Assembly: GCA_000151295.1 (NCBI GenBank)
Contig: GG745340.1
Span: forward strand, 1,030,282-1,094,248
From: Allomyces macrogynus ATCC 38327
Lineage: Eukaryota; Blastocladiomycota; Blastocladiomycetes; Blastocladiales; Blastocladiaceae
Length of the DNA: 63,967 nucleotides
Direction: 5' to 3'
Shown here piece by piece: positions 43,181 to 54,668 of this stretch (its first letter is position 1; every line of letters starts with the position of its first letter). The position numbers and the translations under genes were made by a program. Below the pieces are notes generated by a model. The model was not told where the DNA came from, searched no databases, and worked only from the letters and a program-made list of their open reading frames with translations.

Positions 43181-43618
43181 GCAGGCCAAAACGAGTGTTG
43201 GTCCAGGAGAACTCGATGGAGAGAGTGGACCGGCGGCGGATCGTGGTGCGTGGATCGTGAGCTGGCTGGGAGGTGCCGCACCTGTGCCGTGGTGCGTTGG
43301 GCCGCGTCCACCGCTTGGCCGGGCGATGCGTCTCTGAGACATGAATCAGGCGCGGCATCCTCGACCAGGGCCCGTGGCCCAACCGCAAGACCGTCGATCG
43401 ACCTGCCAAAACAATCATCACGCGTTTCCTCGCCCACACGCTGCCTGGTCAAGCCTGGGACAGCAGTCATTTCCTCAATGATCCATCGCGTCGCAAGGAT
43501 AAATGCAATTCTTCATGATCACGTCGTCGTTGTCCACCCAATCGCGGGCTCGTTGGTGGTGAAATCTCAAGTCGCACGTCAGAGCAATCGTCGTCTCCCC
43601 CCTCAAGTCGCCCATCCA

Positions 43619-45694
43619 TCACGCGCGCCGCGAGCCACACTCAAAGCAGAACTTCGCCACGACCGTCGGAAACCGGTTCCCGCACCCCATGCAGAACGTG
43701 GCCGTCCCCCCCCCACCACCACCACCACCCCCACCTGCTCCTCCTCCACCACTGGCCTTCGCCTTCGCTGGCGTTCCACCCCCACCCGCCTGCTTCGGCA
43801 CCGAATTCGGTCCCGGCGGTGCCGCTCCCTGGACAACCTTCTTCCTCTTCTTCCCCGGCAGCGGCGGCTGGTACTTGACGCGGCGATCGAGCATTTCCTC
43901 GGCGGCCGTCTTGGCCGCGGCTCCGCTGCCGCCACCGCCACCGCCACCGGCTTTCCGCTCCTCCTTTTCCTTTTGCGCTTTACAGAACGGCACGTGCCGC
44001 TCGGCCGCGAGCTCGTTGAACCGGCGCGTGCAGTGCGGGCACGCAACGTAATCCGGGTTCTCGGCAGGAGGCGCCGCTTCGCCCTTCCGACCGGCACGCA
44101 GCGCGTTGCGGAACGCCTCGGATTTCTGTTTCCATGCGGGCGCCGGGGCCGCGTCGGGCGCCGCCGCGGCCTGCGCTGCCGCAGGCGCCGCGCGTTTCTT
44201 GGCTACCGGTGCCGCGGGGGGAGGCGTGGGCTCGTCGCGCTCGTCGTCGTGTCTACTCGCCGCGACCGTCGGCGCCGGCGGCAACCCCAGCGAGATCTTG
44301 GCCGTCGGCGCAACCGTGACGAATTTCTCGAGCTCGGTGCCCTTGACGCGTTTCGCCTGCGCATTGAAGACGGTGCGCCGCTTGGCCGCGAGTTTCTGGC
44401 ACGCGGCCACGTGCCGGTCGAGTGAAGTCACGGCGAATTTACGGTCGCAGATCGGGCACGGCGCGCGTTGTACGTCGGCGTCGGGGTCGGCGTCAGGGTT
44501 GGAATCGTCGGGTGGGTACTCGGTGGGTGGGGCGGGCGCGGGTTTGCGGACGGGAGGTGGGGCGTCGTCGTGGACCGGGTTAAATTTCGGACGTGCTGCA
44601 GGAGGTGGAGTCTCAGGCGGCTCGACCGGCTGTGGGGGTGCGCGCCGCGCCACTGCGCGTGGTTGTGGTTCGGGGTCCGGCACGACGTCGACGGGGGTCG
44701 CGATCCGCGGTAATGGCCTCGCGACCTTCGCAGGTGCCGGAGACGCCGCAGCAGGCGCGGCGACCGGCATTGTCGCGCGGGGCGACCGCGCAGGAGCACG
44801 CCGAGGTGTGCCGCGTGGCGGTGGGGTCGCGGGTGGGAGCGGGACTGCGGCCGCGAGGTTTGGCAGGGATCGCCATTGAGTGGATGCGGCGGAGGCAGCA
44901 GTGCCGAGCCGTGACGCGGCGGACCCGGGGCACGAACGGATGTGTGCGGCGTACTGGTGCGACGGGACGTGCTGGCAGCCTGAGTAGCGGAGAAACGGAT
45001 CAGCGTTGTGGTACGCGGTGATGGGCGTGGATCAGAGGAAACGTACAGGTCACACACGGGTGCGACAGCGGGTGTGCCGCGAGCGCCGACGCGGCCGACG
45101 CGGCTGCCGCGCGACCGACGTGTTGGCGGATGCATCTGGCGCGTACTATTTGATCAGTCTTGGCCCCCGCCCTCGTGATGCATGATCGCGCGGAACGTAC
45201 TTGCGCTGGTGCGCAGCCATCCGGCTCCGCGCAGCCACCTCGCCACACACATGGCACATCATCGCCTTGTCGGAAGACGCCGACCCAGAGCGCGCTGATT
45301 CCGCACCGCCAGAGCTCGTCGAACTGCCCGCCGACCCGCGCGCCGACCGTACGGCATTGCCCTCGACAGCCGCCGCCAATACGTCGGCGAGCGGGTCGCG
45401 CGGAGTCGGTGCCTTTTGCTGCTGGACGGGTGCAGCAGCTCCATTGAGCGGCGCGAGCCGGACTTGGCTGCTAGAGCGTGGGCGAGGCATGGTCGCGGAG
45501 CGTCGTGGCAGGCCGGGCGTGCTCGAGGACCGTTCGGTGCTGCCAAGTGCGCCGGTGCCGTCACGGAAGAGCATGGCGAGTGTGGATGGGGTGGACGTGC
45601 GCACGGACGTGTGCACGGAAGCGCGGAGCGAGGAGTCAGGTCCGGGTGCCAGTAGAGGTGGAGGGTCGGCAAGGGTCGGGGCGGCGGCGCGCAT
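43619..45694 (-). CDS. ZC2HC1 (FAM164)-like protein with four C2HC fingers and a C-terminal zinc ribbon
   Basis: Exons (minus) 45694-45201, 45135-45047 and 44979-43619 give 647 aa; introns are 65 nt and 67 nt. Finger 1, CHVCG...HQRKC, is completed by the first splice. Finger 2, CVTC...HIRSC, is completed by the second splice. Fingers 3 and 4 (CPICDRKFAVTSLDRHVAAC; CPHCTRRFNELAAERHVPFC) are the classical ZC2HC1 pair, with the family linker TVFNAQAKRVKGTELEKF between them. The C-terminus has a Cys4 ribbon, CMGCGNRF...CFECGSRR. The linkers are Pro/Ala-rich with Gly runs (the largest just before the ribbon). ZC2HC1 proteins are of unknown molecular function and are found mainly in ciliated lineages. 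The precise exon-2 acceptor was chosen because it alone yields the last cysteine of finger 1. Confidence 0.85.
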
Positions 45695-45982
45695 CGTGGA
45701 CGGGGTTGGGAGTCGGGTACAGGTTGCGGGAAGTATCGTGCGGTAAGTGTGGCGCCGATCAGTCGGTTGGGCAACGTCGTCGACGTCGTGGTCGCCGGTT
45801 GGACGATGTCAGCGTGGTGGTGCAGGATGCTCGCCGCTGGCGGCACGACACGGTCACGTTATGTGGAGCCGAAACAGACCGCGCGTGTCTCCCACCGCCG
45901 CCACCGCGTCTCGCGACCCCACGATCAATCCTTGGCCTCACCGCAGTCTTGGTCAATTACATCCGCCCGTACACGCCCCGCA

Positions 45983-48112
45983 TCAAGTCCCCATCCGCCC
46001 CAACTCTGCGCTCAGCATCCCGGCACTTTCTTTCCTCTCTCCGGACTCTTCCCCACCGTGCCCTGCCCCCACCGTGCCTGGAACTGGCACCGGCGGCGGC
46101 ACCACGACAATCGTCGGACAACTATTCACGACATGCTTTGGGCGGAACGTGCTCGACGCGGCCGTTGCCGTCGCCGACCGCGTGCGCCGCCTGTCGCCCG
46201 AGTTGCGCGGCGGGTTACCAGGAGCGGGTGTCGGCGACGGCGCCGCCAACGAGTCGAGCGAGTCGGTCTCCACTGAATTGCCGGTGTTACTGGCTGGAGG
46301 CGGTGGCATCGCATCGCGGGGGCGTGCTGGTGGCGGCGTCGCGTCCGACGCGCGTACCGGCGCACGCACTGGCGGCGATGTTGACCGCTCCGCGTCGGCG
46401 GCGAGCCGCTCGTCCGACATCAGCTCCACGATATGGTGCGCGGCCATGAACGCGTGCAGGTTGCTGCTCGCCGTCGCCGACGACGTGCGCCGCGTCGTCG
46501 GGACATCGGTCGCGCTCGCGCGCCGCGAGCGGCCCGTGGACGTCGTCGAGGTGGTGGATTGCGACACGCGGATCGGGTCGGCACTGCGTGGGGAGGAGGG
46601 CATCGACCCGCGGCGTCGCGGGGACGTTGTCGACGACGTGCTCTGTTCAAAGCGCGGTCAGTTCCTGGTTCGCAACAGGATACGAAGAAGGGACCGTACC
46701 GCGTGCGCGACCCCGGCCTGACTGCGCAAACTCTGCGCCGACACGCCCTCGTGCACGCCGCCCGCGTGCACACTCGACATCGAGTACCGCCGCTTTGGGA
46801 CGTACTTCCGCGCCGTCCCCGGCGACAGCGGCCCGGCCGTGTTAACCGGGACCGCCGCCGTCGGCGTCGTCCCTCGCGGCAGACTCGCCGCAGCCTTGGC
46901 CACGGCGCCAGTCTTGGCTGCGCTCGTACCACCGCTGGAGTCAGCGAGCTTGATTGCCTTGAGCACCGCCGCCGCGCGCGTCGGCCGGTCCACCGTATCC
47001 GCGCCGGTCGCCGCCGTGAGCGTCCCGACCGCCGTCGACCCGTACACCCACCGCGACGCGAGCGACGACGACTCTCTCCCCGCCGCCTGGTCGGACGCCG
47101 ACGCGGCCGCCACCTTCTCGAGAAAGCTCATCGCCGACGCGCGGCGGCTCGCGCCCGACCCACTCGACGCGTTCGACGACCGCCGGGACTCGGTCGCGTC
47201 CCAGTCCTCGTGCCGTGCGAGCGATCGGCAGGACGGCTCTTGCGACACCGGAACTGATGAAGCCGCGTGGCGCGCGGCGTGAATCTCGTCCTCGAGCCTT
47301 GGCACCTCGAGCGCCCTCCCGACCGCGACCCCCAGCGCGACCGCGTGCACGAAAACTCCCGCGCCCAGCACCACGTTCGACGGGAACGCCGCCAGCGCGC
47401 GGACGGTCACGACCAAAACGAGGACCTGCATCGGGATCCCGAACGCCGCGGCAACGACGCGCCGCGCAGACTCGCGCTCGAGGGCCCGAACCTGCTCGGC
47501 CGCTGGAGCGGCCGACTCGGGGAGGTCGATCCGCGGAGTCCACCACAGGTCTTGCACGCGCGTGCCCGCGTGCGCGACGGCGACGATCGCGCCCGCAGCG
47601 ACCACGTACTGCACCGCCGCGGCGGTCGGGGCGTCGAGTGGGGTGGTGAAGGTGGACGCGGCGAGGATGGATAGCGCGGTTAGGGTCGCGACGTGCGGAA
47701 TCGATGCGGCTAGGAAGAGGAGAACGGCGCGCAGGGCGGACCGCGGCGGCGGCGGTGGGGGCCGAGGACCGGTCGGCGTGTGCGCCACGCCCGCGGGCGC
47801 CGGGTGGGGTAGGGAGCCGCCGCGGAGATTCGTGCTTTTGATGCTGCTGCTCGAGCACCCGGGAACGCGCGGGATGCTCATGTGGTGGTCGAACGGCACA
47901 AGGAGCATGTTGGAGCTGGACGCGGGCCGCGGGCGGGTGCCAGTCTTGGGTTCGTGAGGCGGCCCCTGGGAGGCATGTCGCGTGGTGGTGGTTGGGCGGG
48001 GGAGGGTCGGCGGAGCGGTCACCAGCGAAGCTGAGCGCGTGAGGGCCGGTTGCACACGAACGGCGGCCGCTGCCGCCGCAGAGGGTGCGGGCGCGGTAGA
48101 AGGTGCAGCCAT
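45983..48112 (-). CDS. Four-TM membrane protein, unknown function
   Basis: Exons 48112-46700 and 46642-45983 (57-nt gtacgg intron, phase 0) give 690 aa. An Ala/Pro/Ser-rich cytosolic N-terminus (~140 aa) is followed by four hydrophobic helices: RAVLLFLAASIPHVATLTAL, AAVQYVVAAGAIVAVAHAG, AAAFGIPMQVLVLVVTVRAL and VLGAGVFVHAVALGVAVGRA. A long Ser/Arg-rich cytosolic tail then carries probable phosphorylation stretches (SRRSSNASSGSGASRRAS). Start Met at 48112-48110. I do not recognise the family; the topology could suit a sensor or a fungus-specific membrane protein. The large tail and its low complexity make domain calls unreliable. Confidence 0.6.
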
Positions 48113-48940
48113 CAGTCGGTGTTGCTGTTGCGCTTGATGCGTCGGATCCGCGCGTGCAGCTTGCGGGAGATGGACGCCGCGGATGCGTCGGTTCGTGGGT
48201 AGATAATAGATTCGGTGCAGCCAGTGTGCGCGAAGTCGGACCGGTCTGCGGGTCGGTTGGTCGATGGGCAGCAGCACGCGCCGTGGGCCGAGGTGGGCGC
48301 AAGGCGAGGAGGGAGGGACGAATCAGTTCGGTGGTGAGCAGCAGCAGCAGCGGCGGCAGCGGTGACCCCAGGGCCTGCGTTCTTGTGCACGGGCACCAGG
48401 ACAGGACGCGTACGGATGCCCGGCTGGTTGCTGTTGCAAGCCCTCGATCATTTCCATGGATGAATGGGGTAGAGCGCTTGGATTTACGACGCGTCTCCCA
48501 CGCATTGTCTCCCATGGCCGCAGGCCACGGCGAGGCCTGCATAAACACCTAAGAGGTGATGTTCACACGACATGAACGCAAGAAGACAGGCAGACTCAGG
48601 GCAAGAGACCGTGAAAAGACCGTGACGAGACCGTGGGTCAAAAGAAGCTAAGAGAGGTGCAGCATGGGCGGTGAGGGTAACGATTTCATTTGAAATGATG
48701 ACAGGGAATGACGACGGGCGCAAATAAATCCGAAAAGGAAAACGGCAAGACAACTGGCCGGAACGAGCAAACGCGACCGAAAACGACTGAGACCTTGGCC
48801 GCGACACGACAACGCGAGGGGCGCTGCACGTCTCTGCACCGTCCCAAAACTACACAGCACGCGCGCGTGCCGCGGCACCCCGGCACCGACGACGACTCGG
48901 GTCCCGGCTCGTCGACTCTGTCGCCGGACGAGACCGCCAA
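48113..48940. other. Intergenic region
   Basis: 828 bases: promoter of the four-TM protein and 3' flank of the CorA gene. No gene seen. Confidence 0.4.
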
Positions 48941-51640
48941 TCACAGCAGCCCGCCGCGACGAATCCAGACGAGCAGCGTGACGACAAACACGGCCATACC
49001 CGAGACGATTAAGTAGAACCACGACTTGGACTCGATATCCTGCCCGGGCACCTTGACGTTCATCCCCCATAGCCCCGTGATCAAGTTGAGCGGGACCATG
49101 ACTGACGCGACGATCGTGAGTTTCGCCACCACGTTATTCATGCGCTCGTTCGACTGCGTGATCTCAATCGAAATCTGCGCCAAGTAGTTCGAATGTGCGC
49201 GCGCGAGCGTCTTGTCGTAATACGTCAGGTTCTGCAGCATCGTGAGCACATGGTCCTGGATATCGCCCATGTAGAGCGCCGTCGTGTCGTCGCCCGCGAC
49301 GACGCGCTTCATGAGCGCCTTGACCGCGTCAGCTTTCGTCGAGAGTAAGCGCAGCATGAGCATCACTTGCTTGCGCGCGCGGCCGATACGTTGCAGCATG
49401 TCGGTCTGCTCGCGGCCGCGCAATACGAGGACGAGGTCGTCGATCGTGTCGACTTCGGTCTCGATCAGCCGGAGGACCGGGCCGTACGAGTCGGTAATGT
49501 CGTCGATGATCGCGTACGAAATCCACGCGGGGGTCAGCGAGAACCCGTAGTCGGCGAGCTGCGAAATGCGCTTGATCACGTTGCTCGGGTGCGCGGCCGG
49601 CGGGAAGTGCAGCGTGAGAATGCCCTCGGGGAAGACAATCTGCAAACACTCGACTGGTCAGGAATCCCTGCGTACGAGCTGAGAGCAGAACAACGGATCG
49701 TACCAGGTAAAAATTGAACGGCACGAGCTCATGGTCGAACCTCTTGATCCGGCAAAGTAGTAGTTCGCAAACAGATCCACCTCTCGCGCGTCTCCTGCGG
49801 TGCTTCGACCCCTTGGAAAATATCCTCCACCGTGAGCGGGTGAATGTGGAAGACGCGCGACAGCAGCTTCATTTCCTCGGGCGTCGGCGCCTCGACGTCA
49901 ATCCACCACGTCACGGGCCGCGCAAGCATCTCGTGCAACGGCGGCGGAGGCGTGTCGGCGAGCGATGCAACCGACGGCGGCTTGGGCAGCGCGGGCGCCT
50001 CTGGCGCCACGGGGGGCGCGAGCATCGGCACGGTCGTCTCGGGCGGCGATCTTGCGTTCGCTGCGGCCGCGGCTGCTGCAGCGCCGGCGGCCCCCGCCGT
50101 CATCGAAAAGACCGACGGCCTGCGCTGCGGGCGCAACGTCGGCGGCGTCCGTGCGGCAAACGACCCCAACACCATTTCCTCGAGCGTCGCCGCGAGCACG
50201 ACTCCATCTGCCAGCGAGAAAAACATGAACCGCTTCCCCAGCCGCGTGCCGCGCACGACAAATTTGCCGCGGCGAATCTGCGCAATATTCTCTTGTACTG
50301 CTGCGCGCACAGGTGTCGCGTCGGCCGGTTCCGTTGCCGAATAGTGCGGCGGCGGGACGGGCCCGCCCGGTTTCCAGGACCGCACCGACCGCTTGGCGAG
50401 TTTGTGCAGGTAGTGCTCGAGCACATCGAACCCAATCCCGTGCGGCGCATCGCCCTGGTCGGGCGTCAGGCACACGTCTTTCCAGTACGGGTCGTCGTCG
50501 TGGTACGCGTCGACCGTGAGCAGACTGCCGGTCGTCGAAAGAGGGCGCGTGAGTGGCGGGTGCGTCGCCGCGCGCGGCTGGATCGAGGGAGGTGGCGTTG
50601 CGCGCGTCGTCGTCACGATCGGGACCGAGGCAGCAGCAGCGGTGTTGGTCGGGGTCGGCGACGGCGACGGCGACGGCGTGCGCAGGTTCACGTCGTCCTC
50701 GTCGGGTCGGCGGCCGTAGGATGCGCGCTGGGGTGATGCGAGCAGCGGCGCGCGCTCGTCGTCTCTGGCTCTATCGTCATGGTCATCGTCGTCGCTGCCG
50801 CCGTTCCCAGCGGCCAAGACGCTGCGCGCCGTCGTGGGCCGCGACCGGACAGAGGGCGACGACGGGAGCGCCAGACTCGGGGACGCGGCGCGCGCGCGCG
50901 GGCCATTTGCGGATCTCGATCTGGTGCTGCGGACATGGTTGCCGAGGAGCAGCGATCGCGGCGTCGCCGGGAGCGCGGCGCGTGCGGGCGTGCCATTCGC
51001 GGGCGGAGTGGTCGGGCGNNNNNNNNNNNNNNNNNNNNNNNNNNNNNNNNNNNNNNNNNNNNNNNNNNNNNNNNNNNNNNNNNNNNNNNNNNNNNNNNNN
51101 NNNNNNNNNNNNNNNNNNNNNNNNNNNNNNNNNNNNNNNNNNNNNNNNNNNNNNNNNNNNNNNNNNNNNNNNNNNNNNNNNNNNNNNNNNNNNNNNNNNN
51201 NNNNNNNNNNNNNNNNNNNNNNNNNNNNNNNNNNNNNNNNNNNNNNNNNNNNNNNNNNNNNNNNNNNNNNNNNNNNNNNNNNNNNNNNNNNNNNNNNNNN
51301 NNNNNNNNNNNNNNNNNNNNNNNNNNNNNNNNNNNNNNNNNNNNNNNNNNNNNNNNNNNNNNNNNNNNNNNNNNNNNNNNNNNNNNNNNNNNNNNNNNNN
51401 NNNNNNNNNNNNNNNNNNNNNNNNNNNCATTCGGGGAGCGTGTCGTCGTTGGGTTCCTCGAGTTGGCCGGCGCGTCGTCGAGATCTTGGGGCTGTCGAGC
51501 GGCGGGTGGTGCGCGGGCGGGTGGTGCGCGGGCGGGTGGTGCGCGGGCGGCGGAGTGCCACGGCCTTCGTGGATGAGGGACGTGTTGGCGGGGACATGCG
51601 GCATGCCACCAGCACACATGCTCACGCGTGACCATGTCAA
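48941..51640 (-). CDS. CorA/Alr1/Mnr2-type Mg2+ transporter (interrupted by gap and frame breaks)
   Basis: Pentameric Mg2+ channel of plasma or vacuolar membrane. The last exon (49639-48941) and preceding exon (49704 up to the gap at 51018) are joined by a 64-nt gtacga intron, giving FNFYL/IVFPEGILTLHF. A long disordered N-terminus (DDDDHDDRARDDERAPLL) is followed by the CorA funnel domain (TWWIDVEAPTPEEMKLLS, HPLTVEDIF), the stalk helix (MLQRIGRARKQVMLMLRLL), and TM1 with the hallmark GMN in ITGLWGMNV, then TM2 (FYLIVSGMAVFVVTLLVW). Two one-base deletions near 49760 and 49787 break the frame in the conserved VDLFANYYF / RIKRFDHELVPF stretch. Upstream of the gap the start is unresolved (51428-51640). 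Confidence 0.85.
51019..51427. other. Assembly gap (409 N)
   Basis: Undetermined bases inside the 5' part of the CorA-type gene. Confidence 1.
51500..51552. repeat. 15-bp tandem repeat, about three copies
   Basis: The unit gcgggtggtgcgcgg is repeated next to the gap, at the 5' end of the CorA-type gene. It could collapse or expand in assembly and may help explain the adjacent N run. Confidence 0.75.
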
Positions 51641-51713
51641 CCGCCCGCCCCACCGCACCCCCGCCAACACCAGCGCAAACACCGCGAGCACGAGGAACAC
51701 GACCAGCAACACC

Positions 51714-53167
51714 ATGGTGCACCACAAGCCGTCGACCCGACACCCGACTATGGCCATCATCGAGGACGGCGACCAGCCGCACTTCCAGCTCGGCTTTGTC
51801 GAGTCGACGCACCCGCGCGATGCACCGCTCGCCATCGAGCACTTCCCCACCAAGATTGGCGGCAAGCCGGTAAATTTGACCTTGTACCTTCAAGCACGGC
51901 CAAAAAAACCACGCCTGACCCTCGACCAACCTGTCTCCAGCTCTGGCTCAACCCGAGGACCCCGCTCGACCCGGCCAAGCTCACGTGCGGCGCCTGTAGC
52001 GCGCCCATGATCCTGTTGATGCAAGTCGGTACATACCTCGCGCGTCCCGCGTCGCTGCTGTCCCTCGTGCCGCGTTGCTCGCGCGCCGCTCCATGTTCTC
52101 CACCCACTCACTCTTTGCCTCGTGCCTCTCTAGATCTACACAGCTGAAGACTTCCCTGAGGAGGCCTACCACCGCTACCTCTACTTGTTCGTCTGCCGCA
52201 AGGGCGCGTGCCACCGCGGCGACCGCCGGCTATGGTACGCTATTCCTGCGCCGTGGTCAAAGACCCTGGTCCCCAATGGCTGACCTATTGACTCGACGTT
52301 AGCACTCGCGTCTTCCGCGCGCAGCTGCCGCTCGACAACGACTTTTACGAGACCGACCCGGACACCGAAGCCACGGCGCTCAAGCCGGCCTACACTTCGA
52401 CCACCGCGACCACCTGCTCCGTGTGCGGTGCCGCCGCGTCGAAACGGTGCGCTGCCTGCCAAAAGACCTGGTACTGTTCGCGCGACCACCAGTACGCGCA
52501 CTGGACACACGCCGGGCACAAGGAACAGTGCTCCCGCACCTCTGAACTCACCGACGTGACGTCCCGGCTCGTCCGCGCCAAACTCCTCTTTCCGGAACTC
52601 GAAGTCGTATCCGAGCCCGAACTCTCCGAATCCGAACGGATCGCGGCGGCCGCGGCGGCCGACGGCAGCGCGACGCACAACGCGCTCGTCCCGCTCCTGC
52701 GCGCGCCCGCGGTGCCGGAGGAGTACGAGGATTCCGAGACGGGCGTCGACCGCGCGTTCCTGAAATTCCAGCACCGGATCGACATGTACCCGAAACAAGT
52801 CCTGCGGTACCTGCGCGTCGACCCGGAGCTGGACCCGGAGCCGCTGTTTGTGGCTGCCGAGGAGAAGCCGGATTTGGACGCGGTGCCGGCCTGCCCGCGG
52901 TGCGGTGCGCAGAGGGAGCTCGAGTGCCAGGTGCTCTCGACGGTGCTGGCGTACTTGCCGCTCGACGTGACAGACGAGAATTCGTTTGATTTTGGCACGT
53001 ATTTTGTGCTCACGTGCCCCGAGAATTGCGAGTTGAAGGGCGAGTACGCCGAGGAGGTGGTTCTGCGGCAGGATTTTTCGAGCGACGGGATGTCCTCGCT
53101 TGCGCAGCGCGCGGAGAAGGCGAAGGAGGTGCTCAAGGAGCAGGAGGAAGGGCAGGACGCCGAGTAG
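51714..53167 (+). CDS. PDCD2/Tsr4 ribosome-biogenesis chaperone with MYND finger
   Basis: Dedicated chaperone for ribosomal protein uS5 (Rps2) and pre-40S assembly. Exons are 51714-51869, 51941-52024, 52134-52234 and 52303-53167 (401 aa); introns are 71, 109 and 68 nt. The N-terminal TYPP-type block FQLGFVESTHPRDAPL, then FPTKIGGKP and, after the splice, LWLNPRTPLDP. CxxC pairs follow (CGACSAPM, CRKGACHRG). A MYND finger (CSVCGAAASKRCAACQKTWY...HAGHKEQC) marks the PDCD2 rather than the PDCD2L branch. The C-terminal PDCD2_C domain has PKQVLRYLRVDPELDPEPLF (two blocks), CPRCGAQRELECQVL and a final LTCPENCELK. Exon 2 ends before an unusual gtcggt donor, chosen because it alone preserves MQ/IYTAEDFPEEAYHR. 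Confidence 0.94.
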
Positions 53168-53336
53168 AAAAGATTGTTGAGGGATGGAATGAAAAGCAAT
53201 GATAGAAAGCTATCCTATTTCATTCCCTTGGCCTAATTCCTAGTCCTCGACAGCGCCCCTCGTCGCCCTCGCAGACACGACGCGCCAGGGTATCAAACTC
53301 ACCAGTCCGCACTCTGTCCACCCCTCGCCGACATTC

Positions 53337-54083
53337 TCACACGGACCACCCGACCACCGCGGCCCCCGCACCCGCGACCGCCGCCACCACTTTCGCCGCG
53401 CCCATCCCGACCGCGCCATGCGCCGCCGCATTCTTCCCCGTCGTCGTCGGCGCCGACTGCCCCGTAAGACTTCCCGAACACGTCGCGTTCAACTTCGTCT
53501 CGTACGCGCTCTCCGCGGCCGCACCACCGTTCGGCACCGGGTACTTGCGCGCGGCCGCCATCATCACCGCCGCACAGTCCGAACACACCACTTTCGCGGG
53601 CAGCGCGACGAGCCCGGCCGCCGCCGAAGACGTCGACCCGGCCCAAACACTCCCGATCGCGGCCGCCACGGTCGACTCGCACTGGTTGGCCGCACACGTC
53701 GTCACGTACGCGCGCTGCACGTAGCTCGCGATACTCGATGGCGCGAGCGAGGTCGTCGACAGGGCCACGTCCGATGCGCACGATGAGGCGACGCGCGACG
53801 TGTAGGCGGTGAGTGCGGCTTGGCACGCGGGCGTGCAGGTCGCCGAGCGAGAGGACGCGTCGGCGGTCGGGTTGTAGAAGAGCGTCGATTCGTCGCAGTC
53901 GGGAATCGACGCGGTGAGCGCGGTCGCGCAGCCGGAGGAGACGCCGGGCGGCGAGGTGGGCGCAAATTGGAACGGGGAGGTCCCGGCGCGCGCGGGCGCG
54001 GCGAGTTGGGCGAGGAGGAGGATCGCGAGGAGCGCGGGAACGATGGCGAGGCGCGTGGTCGACGAGGTGGCGCGGCGGGTCAT
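53337..54083 (-). CDS. GPI-anchored-type cysteine-rich surface protein
   Basis: A single 248-aa frame. An N-terminal signal peptide (LAIVPALLAILLLAQLAAPARAG) and a C-terminal hydrophobic tail (GAAKVVAAVAGAGAAVVGWSV) after a small-residue region (TGKNAAAHG) fit GPI attachment. Ten cysteines are spread through the mature part (SGCATAL, IPDCDES, TCTPACQ, SSCASD, TTCAANQCES, VVCSDCA, NATCSGS). Other residues are mainly Ala, Ser and Thr. No family is recognised beyond a general resemblance to fungal Ser/Thr-rich cell-wall proteins. The start codon was chosen at 54083 because a signal peptide follows directly. Confidence 0.7.
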   Translation of the reverse strand: MTRRATSSTTRLAIVPALLAILLLAQLAAPARAGTSPFQFAPTSPPGVSSGCATALTASIPDCDESTLFYNPTADASSRSATCTPACQAALTAYTSRVASSCASDVALSTTSLAPSSIASYVQRAYVTTCAANQCESTVAAAIGSVWAGSTSSAAAGLVALPAKVVCSDCAAVMMAAARKYPVPNGGAAAESAYETKLNATCSGSLTGQSAPTTTGKNAAAHGAVGMGAAKVVAAVAGAGAAVVGWSV

Positions 54084-54668
54084 GGTAGTGGACTTGGTCG
54101 GCTTGGCTTGGGTGAGGTTGAGCAGATCAGGCGAGGTGCGCGCCGCGAAAGTCGGGTCGACTGGATGAGAAGGATGCGCTGGAGAGAGAAGCGAGCTGCT
54201 GGTTGGACGGGTCGAAGCCGGCTGGTCAAGCTCAGCGAGGCAGGTCGTGGTCGTGTCCAGTCGCGTGGTTGCGGTTAAGAGGAGGCGTGTCGTGAAAACT
54301 GAACCGAGCGCGCGCCTTCGTTTGCGCTCGTTCGCTTTTGACGACCGCGGGCGGCGGCGCGCGAGCTGAGCACAGCAACGAACGCGTGCGAACCGAGATT
54401 TGGGAGACATGCGAGACGCGAACCTCATCCAGCCGCGTGCACCACGTGGCCAGCACAGTTCTTCTTTGGTTCCTCATTCGCTTCATCGTGCGGCATGTTG
54501 TGCTGTCAGACCATGTCGCCTGTCACCACCACCACCACGCTGACCACGACCCTGCCCCTGCTGCCGACCGCGACTGCGCCGTTGCCGCCCGTTGCCTGAT
54601 CCTCTTACTGGCGGCGTTGCGCACGCCGCGCTCTCTCTCGATCCGAGCTGCAGCGGCCGGCTTCGACC
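54084..54668. promoter_or_regulatory. Divergent promoter region, GPI protein / ABC transporter
   Basis: 585 bases between the two ATGs. No other gene supported. Confidence 0.4.

Larger units (their letters stand above)
42148..43618. other. Intergenic: low-GC patch, G18 run and minisatellite
   Basis: After the calcipressin stop comes a low-GC stretch (~42200-42830), then a G18 run, then a degenerate GC-rich minisatellite (~42930-43180), then GC-mixed sequence up to the ZC2HC1-like stop at 43619. The only open frame of note is at 42253-42630 (minus). Confidence 0.5.
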
